Assembly (NCBI GenBank): GCA_002946415.1 | Contig: NJPS01000068.1 | Coordinates: 62,001-126,000, forward strand | Direction of reading: 5' to 3' | DNA: 64,000 bases | From: Rutstroemia sp. NJR-2017a BVV2 | Lineage: Eukaryota; Ascomycota; Leotiomycetes; Helotiales; Rutstroemiaceae | Shown: piece after piece, positions 23,013 through 39,777 of the stretch | How the letters are laid out: the number at the start of each line of letters is the position of its first letter | How positions within the stretch are numbered: the stretch's first letter is position 1 | The notes under the pieces: model-generated | The model's input: the letters and a program-made list of their open reading frames with translations, nothing else | The model's database searches: none | Told to the model about the DNA's origin: nothing | Program-made: the position numbers and the translations under genes

Positions 23013-24205
23013 CCTAAATTTGATTCATACTTGGGCGATTTACGGAGAGGCTAGTGAGGGTTTCTAGGGATACTGACTCACGTCGATGCGTGCATACTGG
23101 CCTGCCTTCTCTTTGTTTGACATTTACATACGTACATACAACATACAACGTGGGCAGGCAGACTGGGCTGGGCTGGACACGACGGGACGGATATGGTGGG
23201 ATATGGACAGGGATAATGCACGAAACATACACACTCTACTTTGGTGAGATTTATTTGGGCCGGCGTTTTCCAGCGGGATGGGGCAAAAAAGATAGTTCGG
23301 ATACCTTGACCTATCTACATTACAAAGTTTGCATATGCAGCATCACAGACATCGAACTTATACAGCACTCTATTCTCTTCTCTTCCTTCTCTGCCATGAC
23401 ATGCTATCTATCAATTTACCAATCAGTCTATTTACTAGGCGCCCCCATGCACATATACTGCATATCAAGGCGGACGACAGACATGGAGGTGAAATGACGT
23501 GTCATTTTGACAAGTATACAGCTTGCTTGCTTGCTATCTATGCTATCGCTGACTACAGCACACGCCAAGAAAAAGCATACGTTTTAGTCAATGCATGCGC
23601 AACGCACGGAGGGTATTCGAGTTCAAGCTGCCAAGAAAAATGAGAGCAGGAGCAAGATGGTCTATCTAGGAAAAAGTACTAAATGGCTGGCTGACTGGCT
23701 AACAGATATGTATGCACAGCCCGACGAAACGAGCAAGCAAGCAAAGGAAAACAACATCCATTGCTTGTAACAAACACGCAAGAGAGCAAAACAAAAAGTA
23801 TTCAAGCCGCTAAAAACAACTACGGCTGTAAAGAGGAGAAACTTTAGTTTATAACAAAAAACAGAAGTAATCTTAAATGTTCAAAACGCCTTTCGGAATG
23901 GGAATTGCTCGCCCTCGTCTTTTAGCCTATATCCTATGTCCCTAGAAAACAAACAGACTGCGAAAGAACCCAGCCTAACCTAGCCAATGCAATAATGAAA
24001 AGATCCCTCCTTACATCCATCCATCCAACCATCCATCCTTCCACCTGACCACCCTAGAAGTCCCTGGAACAAAGTAAAAATCCTTAAGATAACATCCAAA
24101 GCAAATCCAAATAGACTCCAACGCTGTTCCGCAAACCTCGGATCCTAACCGTGCCGTATGAAGAAATTTCTCTAGATACCTCGATCCAACCGAACCTAAC
24201 TCAAC
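23013..24205. other. Convergent intergenic region
   Basis: A 1.19-kb region between the 3' ends of the cap-binding gene and the OGT gene. It is A/C-rich on the plus strand with short CATC and GCTTGC runs and no open frame of protein-like character. It presumably holds both 3' UTRs. Confidence 0.55.
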
Positions 24206-27200
24206 TCAACGAATATAAATATCTCCTCCTTCGCCAGCAACCCATCTTCTCCACGCTTCTTCATAAGCGCCCTCAAGATCCCTTACCCACCTCTTCGTAT
24301 CAAACAATGCACAAGTCCATCGACTTTCATACAGTAATCTCCTCAATTCACCTAATCTCCCCACGCCGTGTCCGTAACCGTCACGCATTTCGTAATGGAA
24401 ACCGCGAGCTAAACGAATGGCAAACTCCTCATACTGTTCATCATCCCTAGCTATCAATTCTCCGGCAGCCCGACGACCCTCTTTGCCCCGAGGTAGTGCT
24501 CCCTTTAAAATGGATGCCGCCATACGTGAACACATCTTGTATTTGTAGCGAGGTAGGGTGAGTAAAGGTGTGCTTGACCAGAGAACATCCGCGGCAGTGG
24601 TATGGGCGTTGCATTCAGGCGTATCTAAAAACAGATCGCAGACACGGGCACGAGAGATGTGTTGATGCTTCTGAGCTACATCGGTGAACCAAATTCGTGA
24701 GGCAACGCTTTCCCCAGCCCACTCTAGAGCTGTGCGCTTCAAGTTACTTTCGCCGAGATCAGGGAACCGTAACAACCAGAGAATTGCTTTGGGCACTTTA
24801 TCTAGTATTCTCAACCAAGTTCGGAAAGTAGTTGGCTCAATCTGGACACAATGAGTAAACAGTAACGGGTGACAGACAGACATTTCACATACCTTGTAAA
24901 GTTGGTTGAAGTTCCCGAGTATGATGGCATCGTCAGACAAACTTGGGAATAGCTCTTTTCTCATTTTCCAACGCCTAGTTTGCTCTTCTTCCCAAGACAG
25001 TGCCTGTTCTCGTGGCTCAGATTGAGCATGATCGCAGCAGAAAAAGGTGTCCCTGCAGAAAATGATGTTTTCGGAATATACCCAATTTTCTTCTTCAGTA
25101 GCCTGTTCATCCTCTATTTGATCTTCCAGATCCAAATTTCGCCTCCATGGGCGAAGTGTGTCCGGCGGAATCGCTGTTTCGTCTGCTAAAATATAATCGC
25201 ACCATTCGGCACCTAGGGTTCCAGCAAAACCCATGAATGACATCTGAATGGGTGCTGGACGAGCCGCGAATACTTCGTTGCGAGCACCGCGTGTATAACC
25301 ATTAAGGTTGACAAGAATATGAATACCATCTTGTACAATTTGATTAACCAAACGATCAGCTGACCAAGCACTAACATCACGAAAGACCGGAGCCTCGCGT
25401 TCGATTTGTTCTCTATGAATTGAGTGATCACTCGCAGTTGTGGCATAGCAAAAGGCTTTTGCCCGGGACGGATCGTGGAAACCGAAGACCGACTGCATTC
25501 TATAAAAGTCTTAGCAGAGCATAGCAGCAAGCAGTAAGGGAAGAGAACTTACAAATGAGCCAATGGGTGATTATTGAAGTCCGAAGATACGTACCCAATC
25601 CTAAGGTACGGTTCAGGCGGTGCAGGTGGTGGAAACACGGGGCCTTGCATCCAAGGAGAACGGAGTGTGGAACATGAAATTCTTAGAGCATTTCGTTGTG
25701 AGATCATGCGTATATCTTTGGCTGAGAGTGGACACGTGAAAGTGTGGAATGGGAGTACAGTCGGTGCAGACGGTATCGAGAGGCTGCTAGGAAACTGAGG
25801 TCGTGGATAGTAACTGGCTGGAAGGTCTTTGTGTTTGACATGTCTGTCATGATACCAGCGACGAGTCGCTCGTTTGATAGCACGCTCGATCAATCGTACA
25901 ATTCGGACGCCTTCCCAACGATGACCGGCCCAAGACCGAAGGGCAGCTTGCATGCTTTCCCTCTTCTCGTAAGGCCAAGCACCTCCGCAGTCAGCAGTTT
26001 CTAACTGGAGTAAAAGTTGCTGGAAGATATCACCCTGCAGAGTTCCGCGGCCCCAAGATGAGCCATCCCTTAATTGTTTAGCGACAATGTCGACAACGCG
26101 CTTCATCAGGCCACCAGCATGTCTCGCTTCCGAGATCATCCCACGGTCATCAACATGCCATCGATCTCCTCTACCACCATCAAGAATAACACCTCCACGA
26201 CCTTTCCAGTCACAAACAGAATTGAGAGCATTCGAAAGCCCACACACAGCCTCAGCAAAGTCTGGGCTTGCCTTCACGGCTCGTTTGTAGTACTCAATCG
26301 CATCGCTGGTGCGCCCTTGGTCCTTAACTGCGTTTGCAAGATTTGCTAGAGCAATGTCGAAAGACCCATCGCACTGAACAGCCTGCTCGTACATCTTTAT
26401 TGCTGCACTAAGTTGGCCAATATCCTTGAGCAAGCTGCCCAGATTGGTGTAGAGATGAGCATGTCTAGCATCAAGATTAAGTCCGTAGTTGTAGTATGCA
26501 AGCGCTAGAGCAACACCACTGCCCGGCACAACACCAGGTATCGCAGGAAGGTTTGCGCCGTCTCGGGATGGTATTGGGCGATGGAAAGCCGGTTGCTGTA
26601 CACTTGCAAGAAGGATACCAACATTGTTGGCTGTCGAGGGACTAGGCTGTAATGACAGCGAAAGATAGTATAGAGCTAAGATGTCTCCAACACCGGTGGG
26701 CATCCTTGAGATTCTCTGGGAGGTACTGTTCGACATTGCATCTTGAAATATTTTAGCGAGAGATAGGAGGGAGTTGCTAGTTGTGGAAATAGCGGCCTTT
26801 CGCGCTAGACCATCGGGAACATGTAAGAGGCCCGGGAGATTGCCAGTCTTGGAAAACACCAATCGCGCCGTCTGCAAAGCCTTATCTGGTGGTAAAAGTA
26901 GTGGTGAGTTGGCCGGGGCTGGTGAGTGATGAGAGCTGAATTCTGGTCGCATATTAGGAAAACACTCCAGGGTCAAACTCTGTATAATTTTGCGAATGAG
27001 GCCCTGTATGCCACCGACGCCTTTGCCTGCACTTATGACAACAGCATCCTCAAAAGCTTTAGACGCCCCACCAATGTCCCCCAGCGCGTACAGCATATTA
27101 CCTTTGGCATGCACAAGGGCAAGCATCCTGCCATTCTCGGAGCCGGGTATTGCAAATCCGCTTGATCCAAATCCTGTTTGAGGAGATCGCTCGTCAACGC

Positions 27201-29135
27201 CATGATGGAACGACGAGCCCGTATTACCATCTTCATGATCTCTGGATGCTCGCTCAGACGTGGCGCTGGTGGCGTATGACTCTCCATCAGCATTACTAGA
27301 TGTCTCACTATAGTAATCTTGAGAGTCCTCTGGCCTCACAATCCGAAGGGAACGCTCCACGTGTTCGATGATTTCGACAGCTTCTTTACCTCGATGATCC
27401 CCACAAAGAAGACCTATTAAATGTTCCACCGCCTCAAAGTAGCTAGGCCGCAGTTTAACGGATCGCTTCCAATGTTCCTCAGCCTCAGCACGCCTGTTAA
27501 GACATAAAAGTGTAGCGGCCAAGTTGGAAATTGCTTCGACGTGCCTATTTGGGAGTCAGTAAACTTTAGTAGTGACGCTACTTATCACGCCAAGACTCAC
27601 TTTGGGTCAAGCGCAATGATCTTCGAGTACCACTGCAAAGACTTCTGATAATCTTCTAGACCATATGCCAGACAACCTCCCAACAGCATCCCATCAATCC
27701 ATTGCCAGCGGCTTTGTTCACATAAATGATCTAGAAGCTCAAGAGCTTCTTTTGCTTTGGATGTGGGAGAGACGTTACTGTGCTGTGATCCTTGATATAG
27801 GGGAACATAATGCGGAATGTCTTGATTTGAAGACCTTGAAAATCTTGTCTCGGATGAATCTGAGAATCCATAAGAAGAAGAGCGCGGGCCGATGCTCGGC
27901 CGCTGATGATGGCCTTCACCTCCCAACCTTGACCGACCATATTTAGGAGTAGAGTCGTTCGGAATCCTTAGTTCATCGTCGGATATATATGATGGCCGTG
28001 ATTGCGAGGAAAAGTTTGAGCTTGGTTGCCGAGGGGGTTTGGGGTATATGACACTTTTTGTATACGGTTTTGAACCTTGAGATTGTCGACGTGATCGACT
28101 CTCTTTCTTTGTTTGGTGCAGATAGGCTAAGAAATCAATATAGATACCGTGAGCCCAGGACAGCGTCTTCTCCTTGAATTGAGCATTGCTACCTCTGCCC
28201 AGTGACTGATATGCAGGAGGAAATGAATCTTCAGAAAAGCCAATGCTACTGCTACCATGAGATTGGTATAGATTTTGCTGCGTAGGTTCATACACACGAG
28301 GGGTATCATCCATGCGGGGGAACTCTGGAACATGATCAAAATTATTAAATTCTTGCTGGCGAAGAGGCTGCGCCAACCCCTGGAACTCGAAGTCACGTTG
28401 ATATCCATGCTCCTTGAAAGCAGCTGGTCTATATGGAATGAAGTTTCCATTAGGCCAATATGGCCCGTAATTTCCACCATCATTGGATGCGGTAGGGCCC
28501 GGACCAAATTGATAAGCTGGTTGAAGGTTTGTCGGGACTTGGAAGTCATTCGGCGGATAGTAGTTCCCGCTTTGGTGCATGGGTGACACATGATCCAAAG
28601 AATTGCGAGGGTTGTAAGGGGCCTGGGGGAAAGAAGACCAGTTTCCCCCAATGTTGTTCACCTGTTGCTCGTGATTACCAAAATAATTGGGTTGGTTGTG
28701 GTTCCATCCAGAACCCATCATACCAGCAGACCCATCCGAGGGGGACAAAGTTTCTGGGGTCGCGAGCAAAACGTGTTTCAGAGCCGGTGCTTTGCTAGAC
28801 CATTGCACAGGAGTTCCATCATAGCCGGCTGCCAGAGTACCATTTGGTGTCTTCCGCCTCAGCATATGCTGTTCTCCAAATCCATGGTCTAATGAACCTC
28901 CGCCCGCCGGTATATTTCTTTGGTATTCATTGATTTCGACCGGATATGCGCGATGGGGCGATGCGATCGTAGATGAGGAGCTGAGATTTCTCGAGCTTCG
29001 AAATGGCAGAGGCGCAAGCCTGTCTGTTCTTCTTGGTTGTGAGGACGATTCGAATGGTGGCACAGCATACCCTTGGATGCCGCCGAACTGTTGCAAAGGG
29101 TGGTGGTGTCTGGCAACTTGGGGAATCATATTCAT
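24206..29135 (-). CDS. OGT: O-linked N-acetylglucosaminyltransferase (OGT, GT41)
   Basis: Four exons (29135-27601, 27544-25553, 25499-24893, 24841-24206) encode 1,589 residues; the introns are 56, 53 and 51 nt. The first ATG of the frame (29135) is used. Residues 1 to about 450 are disordered and Asn/Gln/Ser/Pro-rich. TPR units occur at about 470-560 and 850-960. The C-terminal third is the GT41 catalytic region: IGYVSSDFNNHP with the His equivalent to human H498 at 1171, a GFAGTLGAEWCDYILAD segment, NFNQLYK with the Lys equivalent to human K842 at 1378, and an HTTAADVLWSSTP segment lining the UDP site. The enzyme transfers GlcNAc from UDP-GlcNAc to Ser/Thr of nuclear and cytosolic proteins. 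The 51-nt last intron is in frame, free of stops and falls directly after the catalytic Lys. Confidence 0.93.
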
Positions 29136-30966
29136 GGCCTTGCGGCAGATAATTCGAAAATACAAATGGGTATATATTGCTAAAATGTGACAAAGATAAA
29201 GCTGGTCGTAGACGCATTAATTCCAAGGTGTGCCAATACCTGCACGAAAGAGGGGAATTGTTCCTCTTCTGATCATTTCTGCTTGATGTGTGCAGCAGCC
29301 CGGGCGAGGGCGGAAGGTTCGATATCGCGGCAATGGGATGTTGAAGGCTCTCAGAGCGCTGAAGCAAAATTTCCAGTCGATAACCTTTTGATGCTCCAAA
29401 AATTGGATGTGGTGGAGCTTTTTGAGAAGTGGTGTAAAATGATGCTTGCAAGGCTTATCGCGACAGAGCCTTCATAAAACACGGGTACGAGGGACCGAAC
29501 GAACGAACGAACGCAGTGGGGAAATGAATGGAAAGGTGAGGAAGCGATAGGCAGAGGGAGGGCGGCGCAAAAAAAGTGGGAGGTCAACAAAGACTGAGCT
29601 GCCGCATACGAGGAGGGCTAAAGAAGTTGGAACAGATACTGAAGAAATGCAGTCATAATAGTTCTAAATGCATTTTGGTGTTGGATGGAAGTTGGTAAAT
29701 GGGGCGGGAAATTTGGAGCCCAAGTTGTAGAACTTTGTACGAGATGTGAGATGTGACTGCGAGGTGAGAGGCGAGAGGTGAGGTGTGAGGAGTGAGATTT
29801 GCGATTTGCGGTTCGCGGTTTGCGATGCGAGGCGTGGAATGCTTGGACGGATGGATGTGAAAGGCAGGCTAGAAGGAACTTGAACTTCCTTTCCATCCAT
29901 ACGCCGCACGTACAAGCATTTCTTGCAATGAGAATCGTGTTGAGTGTTCAGATGCAAATCCTGTGTGCACAGTAATAAACAAGGTATGGGCGAGGTCATC
30001 TTGCAAGGGGTGTAAATTGCTACAAGCCAATCAATTGGTAGAGCAATGCCCCGAGCACGGCGCCTCTCAGCTTTTCTACCCTTAGAAGCACACACCAAAA
30101 TTCTGGGTCCCGTCAGCAGGAGTCAGACCACCGTACCATCCAACTGCCATTTCACACATCAATTGCGCGTCCTATAAAGGACAAAGCGATCCTGTCGGTG
30201 CAAGATGTACAAGACCTATCTGTGTATAACTGTATTACGAAGAAGTGTCTTCTTGCGTTTTGGTTGTCCGTGTCCATCCCCAGATATTGGCGCTATTATA
30301 TATGTTATGTCTGCTAGCCCATTTGCTCGAACCTCGTCACATATTTATACGCCTACACGAAGGCGGCGAAGCCCTGGAGAATCATTAATTGTTTCCGAAT
30401 CCATCCGCCCCTCCACCGTCATCATCCACTTTCATACAGTCCCCTGCTTGAGCCAGCTGTAGGCAGACCAATCAATCGCCGATCCAACCCAAATCTACAA
30501 GGACCGAAAGTCGTATACTTAATGTCAACATATATCATGCATACTCACAAACGCGCAATAAAGTCCTTTGCATTGACGAGCAAATTTATTGCCTGACTTG
30601 ATTTACATGTCAACCAGAGACTTGTGGACCACCACTTCCAGACGGAGAATATTGTGGTGAGCAAACAGACAAAACTTCAACCTCGTTGCTTCCAATAGGC
30701 CATCCGAATCACTTCACAATCGACTATCCCACCACCACCCACAGTTGGACTATTGTTGAAACGGAAACGGGCGTCTTCAGCTAGGGTGTCTTGCAAATAT
30801 CGTCGGTATATATCATGTCACGGCCCCGCACTTTTTGTCCTACCAGTAGTACAATGTCACCGAACGAGAGAGAAGAGGTTGTTTGTGAATCATTGATATT
30901 GCTTCCGTAGCCTATCGTGAAATCTGAAGCCCATGATTCCTTGCAAAAAAAGAATAAAGTGAAAAT
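29136..30966. other. Intergenic region upstream of OGT
   Basis: A 1.83-kb region between the OGT start and the 3' end of RPL12, both on the minus strand. It contains GAACGAAC and GCGA-type short repeats (about 29,500 and 29,760-29,830). A D-arm-like string near 30,034 is not part of a foldable tRNA. No gene is supported. Confidence 0.55.
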
Positions 30967-31761
<795 letters not shown>

Positions 31762-32223
31762 GGTGTCTGTTGGATGGAATCGATGTGGTGGAGATGGTGT
31801 TGACGATTGATTCTGTTAAGACCAAAATCTCAATTCGCAGAAATTAGGAATTAATTGTTCTGTGTGGGAGAAATTCGCTAACCCTAGCCTCAATGCCTCA
31901 GGTTCAAATAAAAGTGCCTTATGTATAGACCCACGACCTCAGCACTCTCTACCGCTTTGGACGTGCGGGGTGAACCGACTAACAATTCGGAACCATTGAA
32001 ATGGCACTGAGATGAGGAAAACTAAAATACAATTCTACCGTGACAATAATAGACTTTGTTGCAAACGTATCACTGCTTCACTTTGTGCATGATGATCTAA
32101 TGCTATTATTGTATACCTAGTTAACATTGCATTCAAGTCAATTGAGATACCTGAAAGATCTCAAAGTACAACTGCGCCACCCCTGCTCCAAAGATCACCG
32201 CTTTTGTAAAGTCCTTTTCATTA
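31762..32223. other. RPL12 promoter region and SEC23 3' flank
   Basis: A 462-bp region in which both neighbours read leftward. No further gene was recognised. Confidence 0.55.
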
Positions 32224-35618
<3,395 letters not shown>

Positions 35619-36286
35619 TCACTTAAAAGACCGAATGCTCGGGCGAGGATCTGTGACCCACGCAGCATCAATCTCTTCTTGAAGTTTCTGCACTTCTTCC
35701 CTGTCCCCGTCCACTACCTTTTTACCGATCATTTCAAAGAAGCTATCCACATATTTTCTCATGTCCTCGGCCGCTTCGTCGATACGCTTCTTGATAAATG
35801 AATAAAGCTTGTGTGTGGCAAAGTGTTCTTCCTGTTCATTTGTTAGCATTGCTTCATCCGCCCCATGAAATTTTCTTTAATCCGTTCTCTGACAAATAAA
35901 TAACCCTGGTTCTGCAAAGTACGTACATGTTTGTGGAAACTTTTCACGACGTTTTTCATTCCGGGCGCGAGCCTACTCAAGACCTCGACAACGCTGGCGC
36001 TTTCTTCCTCGCTTAGATCCTCCGAATTCTCTAAGCTCTTTACAACTTCTCCAAGGGATAGGCCGACTTTGTCGGCATCTCTCATGAGCTTCCATGAGCC
36101 GATCCAGCGTCCATTCCAGGAGCCTGCTGCCTTCTCGAAGGTATCGAGTTTGCTAACGACAGTGGTAATCTGCTGGCTGACATTGGGCTTCGCCTCGCAT
36201 TTCCCACACGCCGAAACGGCGGTAGGTTCTATCGCTGAGGCGATGACGCCCAGACCGAGAAAGCAAGCAAGAAACGAAAAACGCAT
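35619..36286 (-). CDS. Small secreted helical protein (possibly HsbA-like)
   Basis: Two exons (36286-35927, 35831-35619; 95-nt intron with a GCTAACA branch site) encode 190 residues. A signal peptide is evident (MRFSFLACFLGLGVIASA, cleaved near residue 18). The mature protein is mostly amphipathic helix, with Lys/Glu-rich heptads and two Cys close together (ACGKC). The general pattern of repeated helices, hydrophobic spacing and small secreted size recalls the hydrophobic-surface-binding/cell-wall mannoprotein family (HsbA), but no diagnostic motif was identified. It could equally be an unrelated secreted effector-type protein. The neighbouring minus-strand gene at 37450-38257 is also secreted. 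Confidence 0.7.
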
Positions 36287-37449
36287 TTTGACAGTGGTGA
36301 GTTGATGTGAGCGGACTTATGTTGAATCAGATAGCGACATCTATAGTCGAGGTCATATTTTATATATGCGAAAAAGACCTTCGAGAGCCATTGGCTTGAG
36401 GCTACTCGTAGAATGTCGACCCGAAGAACCGGAGGGAGGTCAGCTCCACAGCTCCCAGCCATGATTGTAGCTGGCATGGCGATTAATGATTAGCGTTTGG
36501 AGATTCGGCTCGCCCTACATCGGTAGGAGCATGATTTACTAGCATAAGCGCAAAAAATTCATTCGGTTCAGTCACTAGAATTCAGTCTTCATTGGGTACT
36601 TGCGCAGAACATCTCACGTGGAAAGTTTTAAGTTCCTAGAACTTTCCAGGCATACAAATTCCAGAGTTATCCAACACCGGATGAGCAGACTCGTTCCCTA
36701 GTCATGATTCTATCGGTGGGTTAACGAGCAACTGACGTCCGGATGGCCAACCGAAGCATTTAAACGATTCAAATAGCCACACCCAGCCCTAGTTCTTACA
36801 TTGTCACGATGGTCCGTACTATGAAAGAACAAAACCGCTCGATCAACTTTTTGGGGCACTAACTACTCCAGAAGGCACCGAGGCCTTACTACAACACAAC
36901 AAACCGATGGAATTTTCAAGGAACATTCACTCGTACAGTACCAGTGGATATTATACCAGGGCTCCCAAGCTTGAGAATTTGACCAGATTGTACCAGATCA
37001 CTTGATGAGTTGATCTCAGAGAAGTGGTGCGTAGCACAGCACTACGAAAGTGCACTTAAAAATGTATCATCTGGAATTGTGGAACAATATTTCCCAAGGG
37101 CCTCTTGAGGGGTCTAGACTATAGAGGTAGGTGTTGGAGTTCGGAATTGGGCATTCAAATTTGCATCGCCGTTCAATCGCGAACAGAGGTTACCTGAACT
37201 CGGAATCACAAGGTAGTCCATGAGATGGTGCAGCAAATTTATTATTCCAGCATGCATTTGCGACCAGCCATTTCCAGACAGAACTCAGGTTAACTCCACT
37301 TCGCCCAATCGTAAACTCATAGCATTATACATCATCGGATCTACCGAGATATGTATCAAGTCTGTCTCTAAGCTTAAACTCCGCACGCCGAACTCTATTC
37401 AACTTGGTCAAGCAACCATTCACACCCATGCTCAAGCAGCAGCCAGCAT
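36287..37449. other. Intergenic region between two secreted-protein genes
   Basis: A 1.16-kb region. Its right part is the 3' flank of the 37450-38257 gene and its left part the promoter of the 35619-36286 gene. No gene or notable repeat was seen. Confidence 0.5.
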
Positions 37450-38257
37450 CTATCCTTGAGCGCCCACAAAGCTCACGAATGCGCTCTGGTTCTCCTCGAT
37501 TATGATCGCTGGATCCTGGAATTGTTGTACACCTGCTAGACTGGGAGCTGCTAATCCTGCGGGTAGAATTTGGGTTGCGTTCGACACTGACGGGGGTGCG
37601 TTTGGGTCATATATAGAGAATGACGCAGCGTTCGCGACCCCTGTACCCCCAGGAAGTGCAGCAGTACCAGTGGCAGAAGCTCCATTAATAGTCATTTGCT
37701 GAGCTTGCTGTACCATGATAAATCGGTTGTCTTTGGCCTGATTGTCTGCTTTGACTTGATGTGTCATGTATCGGACAGCCTTGTTTGAAGAGTCGCGAGC
37801 ATCGACAATCTGGGTCACAACGATGATGATGATGTTCTGGACGGTATTAGCAAACTATCATTTGATCCTAGCTTGAGTTTGATATATACCTGCTGTGAGT
37901 TCAGATTCCTGAAATGATTCTTCCTAATATTGTCCCGAGCCGCATTTGTACGATCGATAATGACAAGTCGATCCTGAACCAACTTGGTAAGTTGTATCTC
38001 CCGCCCGCGTGAGATCTCCGTCAGCTGCTCCTCTTGCGTCTGTGTGATTGTCACCACACTATCACCCTGTCGTCCCAGAGACCGAGGTGTATAGACCAAA
38101 CCTCTCGCGAGGTTTTCGGTAGTCTCGGGGACTGGATGAGGGAACGGGCCTGGGCATCGCCGTTAGCGAGAACATATGGATGGGCTGATTAGTACTTACT
38201 AGCACTGGTGATACTCAAAAGCCCGAAGAGCAGCGCTGTTGCTGTTGCGTAATACAT
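37450..38257 (-). CDS. Secreted protein of unknown function
   Basis: Three exons (38257-38200, 38149-37890, 37836-37450; introns 50 and 53 nt, the second with a GCTAATAC branch site) encode 234 residues. The first 19 residues are a signal peptide (MYYATATALLFGLLSITSA). The mature part opens with a Pro-rich segment, then a long charged helical stretch (about 45-110, rich in Gln, Arg, Asp and Asn), and ends in an Ala/Pro/Ser-rich low-complexity tail with IIIEENQSAFVSFVGAQG at the C-terminus. There are no Cys-rich motif, no GPI signal and no domain I recognise. Splice sites and lengths are coherent, so the gene itself is well supported. Confidence 0.78.
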
Positions 38258-39777
38258 GATGTATTAGGTGTTGCAAATGAGACGATATTAAAAATATGGT
38301 TATTAGTAGACAATGGCTGCCACTTGGGCGCGCGAAAAAAAGAAGGTAAGAAGAAGATGAGTGGGATTAAATGAAAGTATGGATTCTCGATGGAGACTCT
38401 CTGTTGTTGGGCAGGACGGACAATAATATACTAACATCAAGACATCATCTTGTTCATTTTCAATCAAAGGCGTTCGGAATGCTCGTCTTCCGTCAAGTAA
38501 CTACCCCCAGGAGACAAGGGACTGACAGAACGTTAATTGCAATAAGCTCATACCGTGAGCAGATCCTGATTTCAGGGATAACACAAAATTCCTCAGCGCA
38601 TCCAGTCAGGATACCTCCTTTGCCGAATAATCGATGCCAAATAGCGGTGATAATATAGCAATTAACGACGGCCAAGACCGTTGACATGTGGAGATGAAAC
38701 CACGCACTGTCATCATCCGAAGAGGAGTACAGATGACACAAGAGTTCTTCCAGCATTAGGTCAAGTGTTGTTGAGCGCAGGGTATACGGAGTACGGACTA
38801 CCGGGTACACAGCTCTTCGTGCAAATGCAAATATTGGTGTTCGGATTTCTCGTTTAGAGATCAGACAAAACGGTTCCGGTTTGATCTGAGGATAAACGTC
38901 GCAGATGGTCTTATAAGCATAAATCCTTATGCACAAGATGCGTAACAAGTGATTATAGTAAGGTGATGAGTTGAAAAGGTGGGAGAGCCATCCCAAATAG
39001 AAGACCTGGGAATATCTTATCTGGGTATTCTCCAATTTGATACAGTACTTCTGTGTCTCATCACGCAACGCCAACCGACTATCTCAGTCGAGACCGGAGA
39101 GCGCATCAGGCTGATACTGAAAGATGACCATGCCGTTAGAGCCTCTCGAAAGTTATCGGCTTCAGGGGGGACGATGCTGGACAAGCCCTTCTACATGCAG
39201 AAGTAAGCCAATCGAACAACGAGCTAAGTACAGAGTCACGGCTGAACTAAGCATCCACTACCCCAGAGCTCTATGTCCTAAGATGGGATAAGGCTTTTCA
39301 AGCAGTCTAAGTAGAGCAGTGATGTCGCCGCAGTGAAGGGAAGCCATAGTCTGGATTCATAAAGGATCTCTGGCAAGCATCGAAAGTAGGGAATACCTTG
39401 AGAGTTCGAATTGAGACGTAGTTAAACAGAAAGTGTTATTTCATGACGGTTTGCCGACTTTCGTAGTTCGTCCATGAGCAAATCCAAAAGATGTACCCGA
39501 CAGAATAGAAATATTTGAGCAGGAGGGAACGGAACGATATAAAGTTAAAGCCACACCTGCGCACACGCCACACAAGCCCCAATCATTATCTGAATCTACA
39601 CGTGATGCCCGCATGAAGCTTTGACCACTCGGTAAAAAAGTTTCCAAAAATTTCACCTCCAGAAAAATAAATTTCCAATTGACCAGTCGCCCCAAATCTC
39701 GAAGACCGACAGGAACAATCTTTCGGCACCAATTACAAATTTCTCTGCTTAAGACCTTTTCATAAATCATTACAGAG
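38258..39777. other. Divergent region upstream of fibrillarin
   Basis: A 1.52-kb region between the starts of the secreted-protein gene (leftward) and fibrillarin (rightward). The frame at 38493-39074 (minus) looks like chance. AAAAATTT at 39646-39653, 125 bp before the fibrillarin ATG, resembles the RRPE element of ribosome-biogenesis genes, but similar A/T text occurs elsewhere in the window. Confidence 0.45.

Noticed and set aside
17874..24205. Purine or nitrogen catabolism gene cluster around the ureidoglycolate lyase
   Set aside because: Neighbouring genes (Myb/SANT-like protein, cap-binding protein, OGT) are unrelated; no allantoicase, allantoinase, urease or permease is present.
30020..30110. 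tRNA-like D-arm string (TTGGTAGAGCA)
   Set aside because: No pairing partner for the D-stem, no TTC-type T-arm at the right distance and no acceptor stem.
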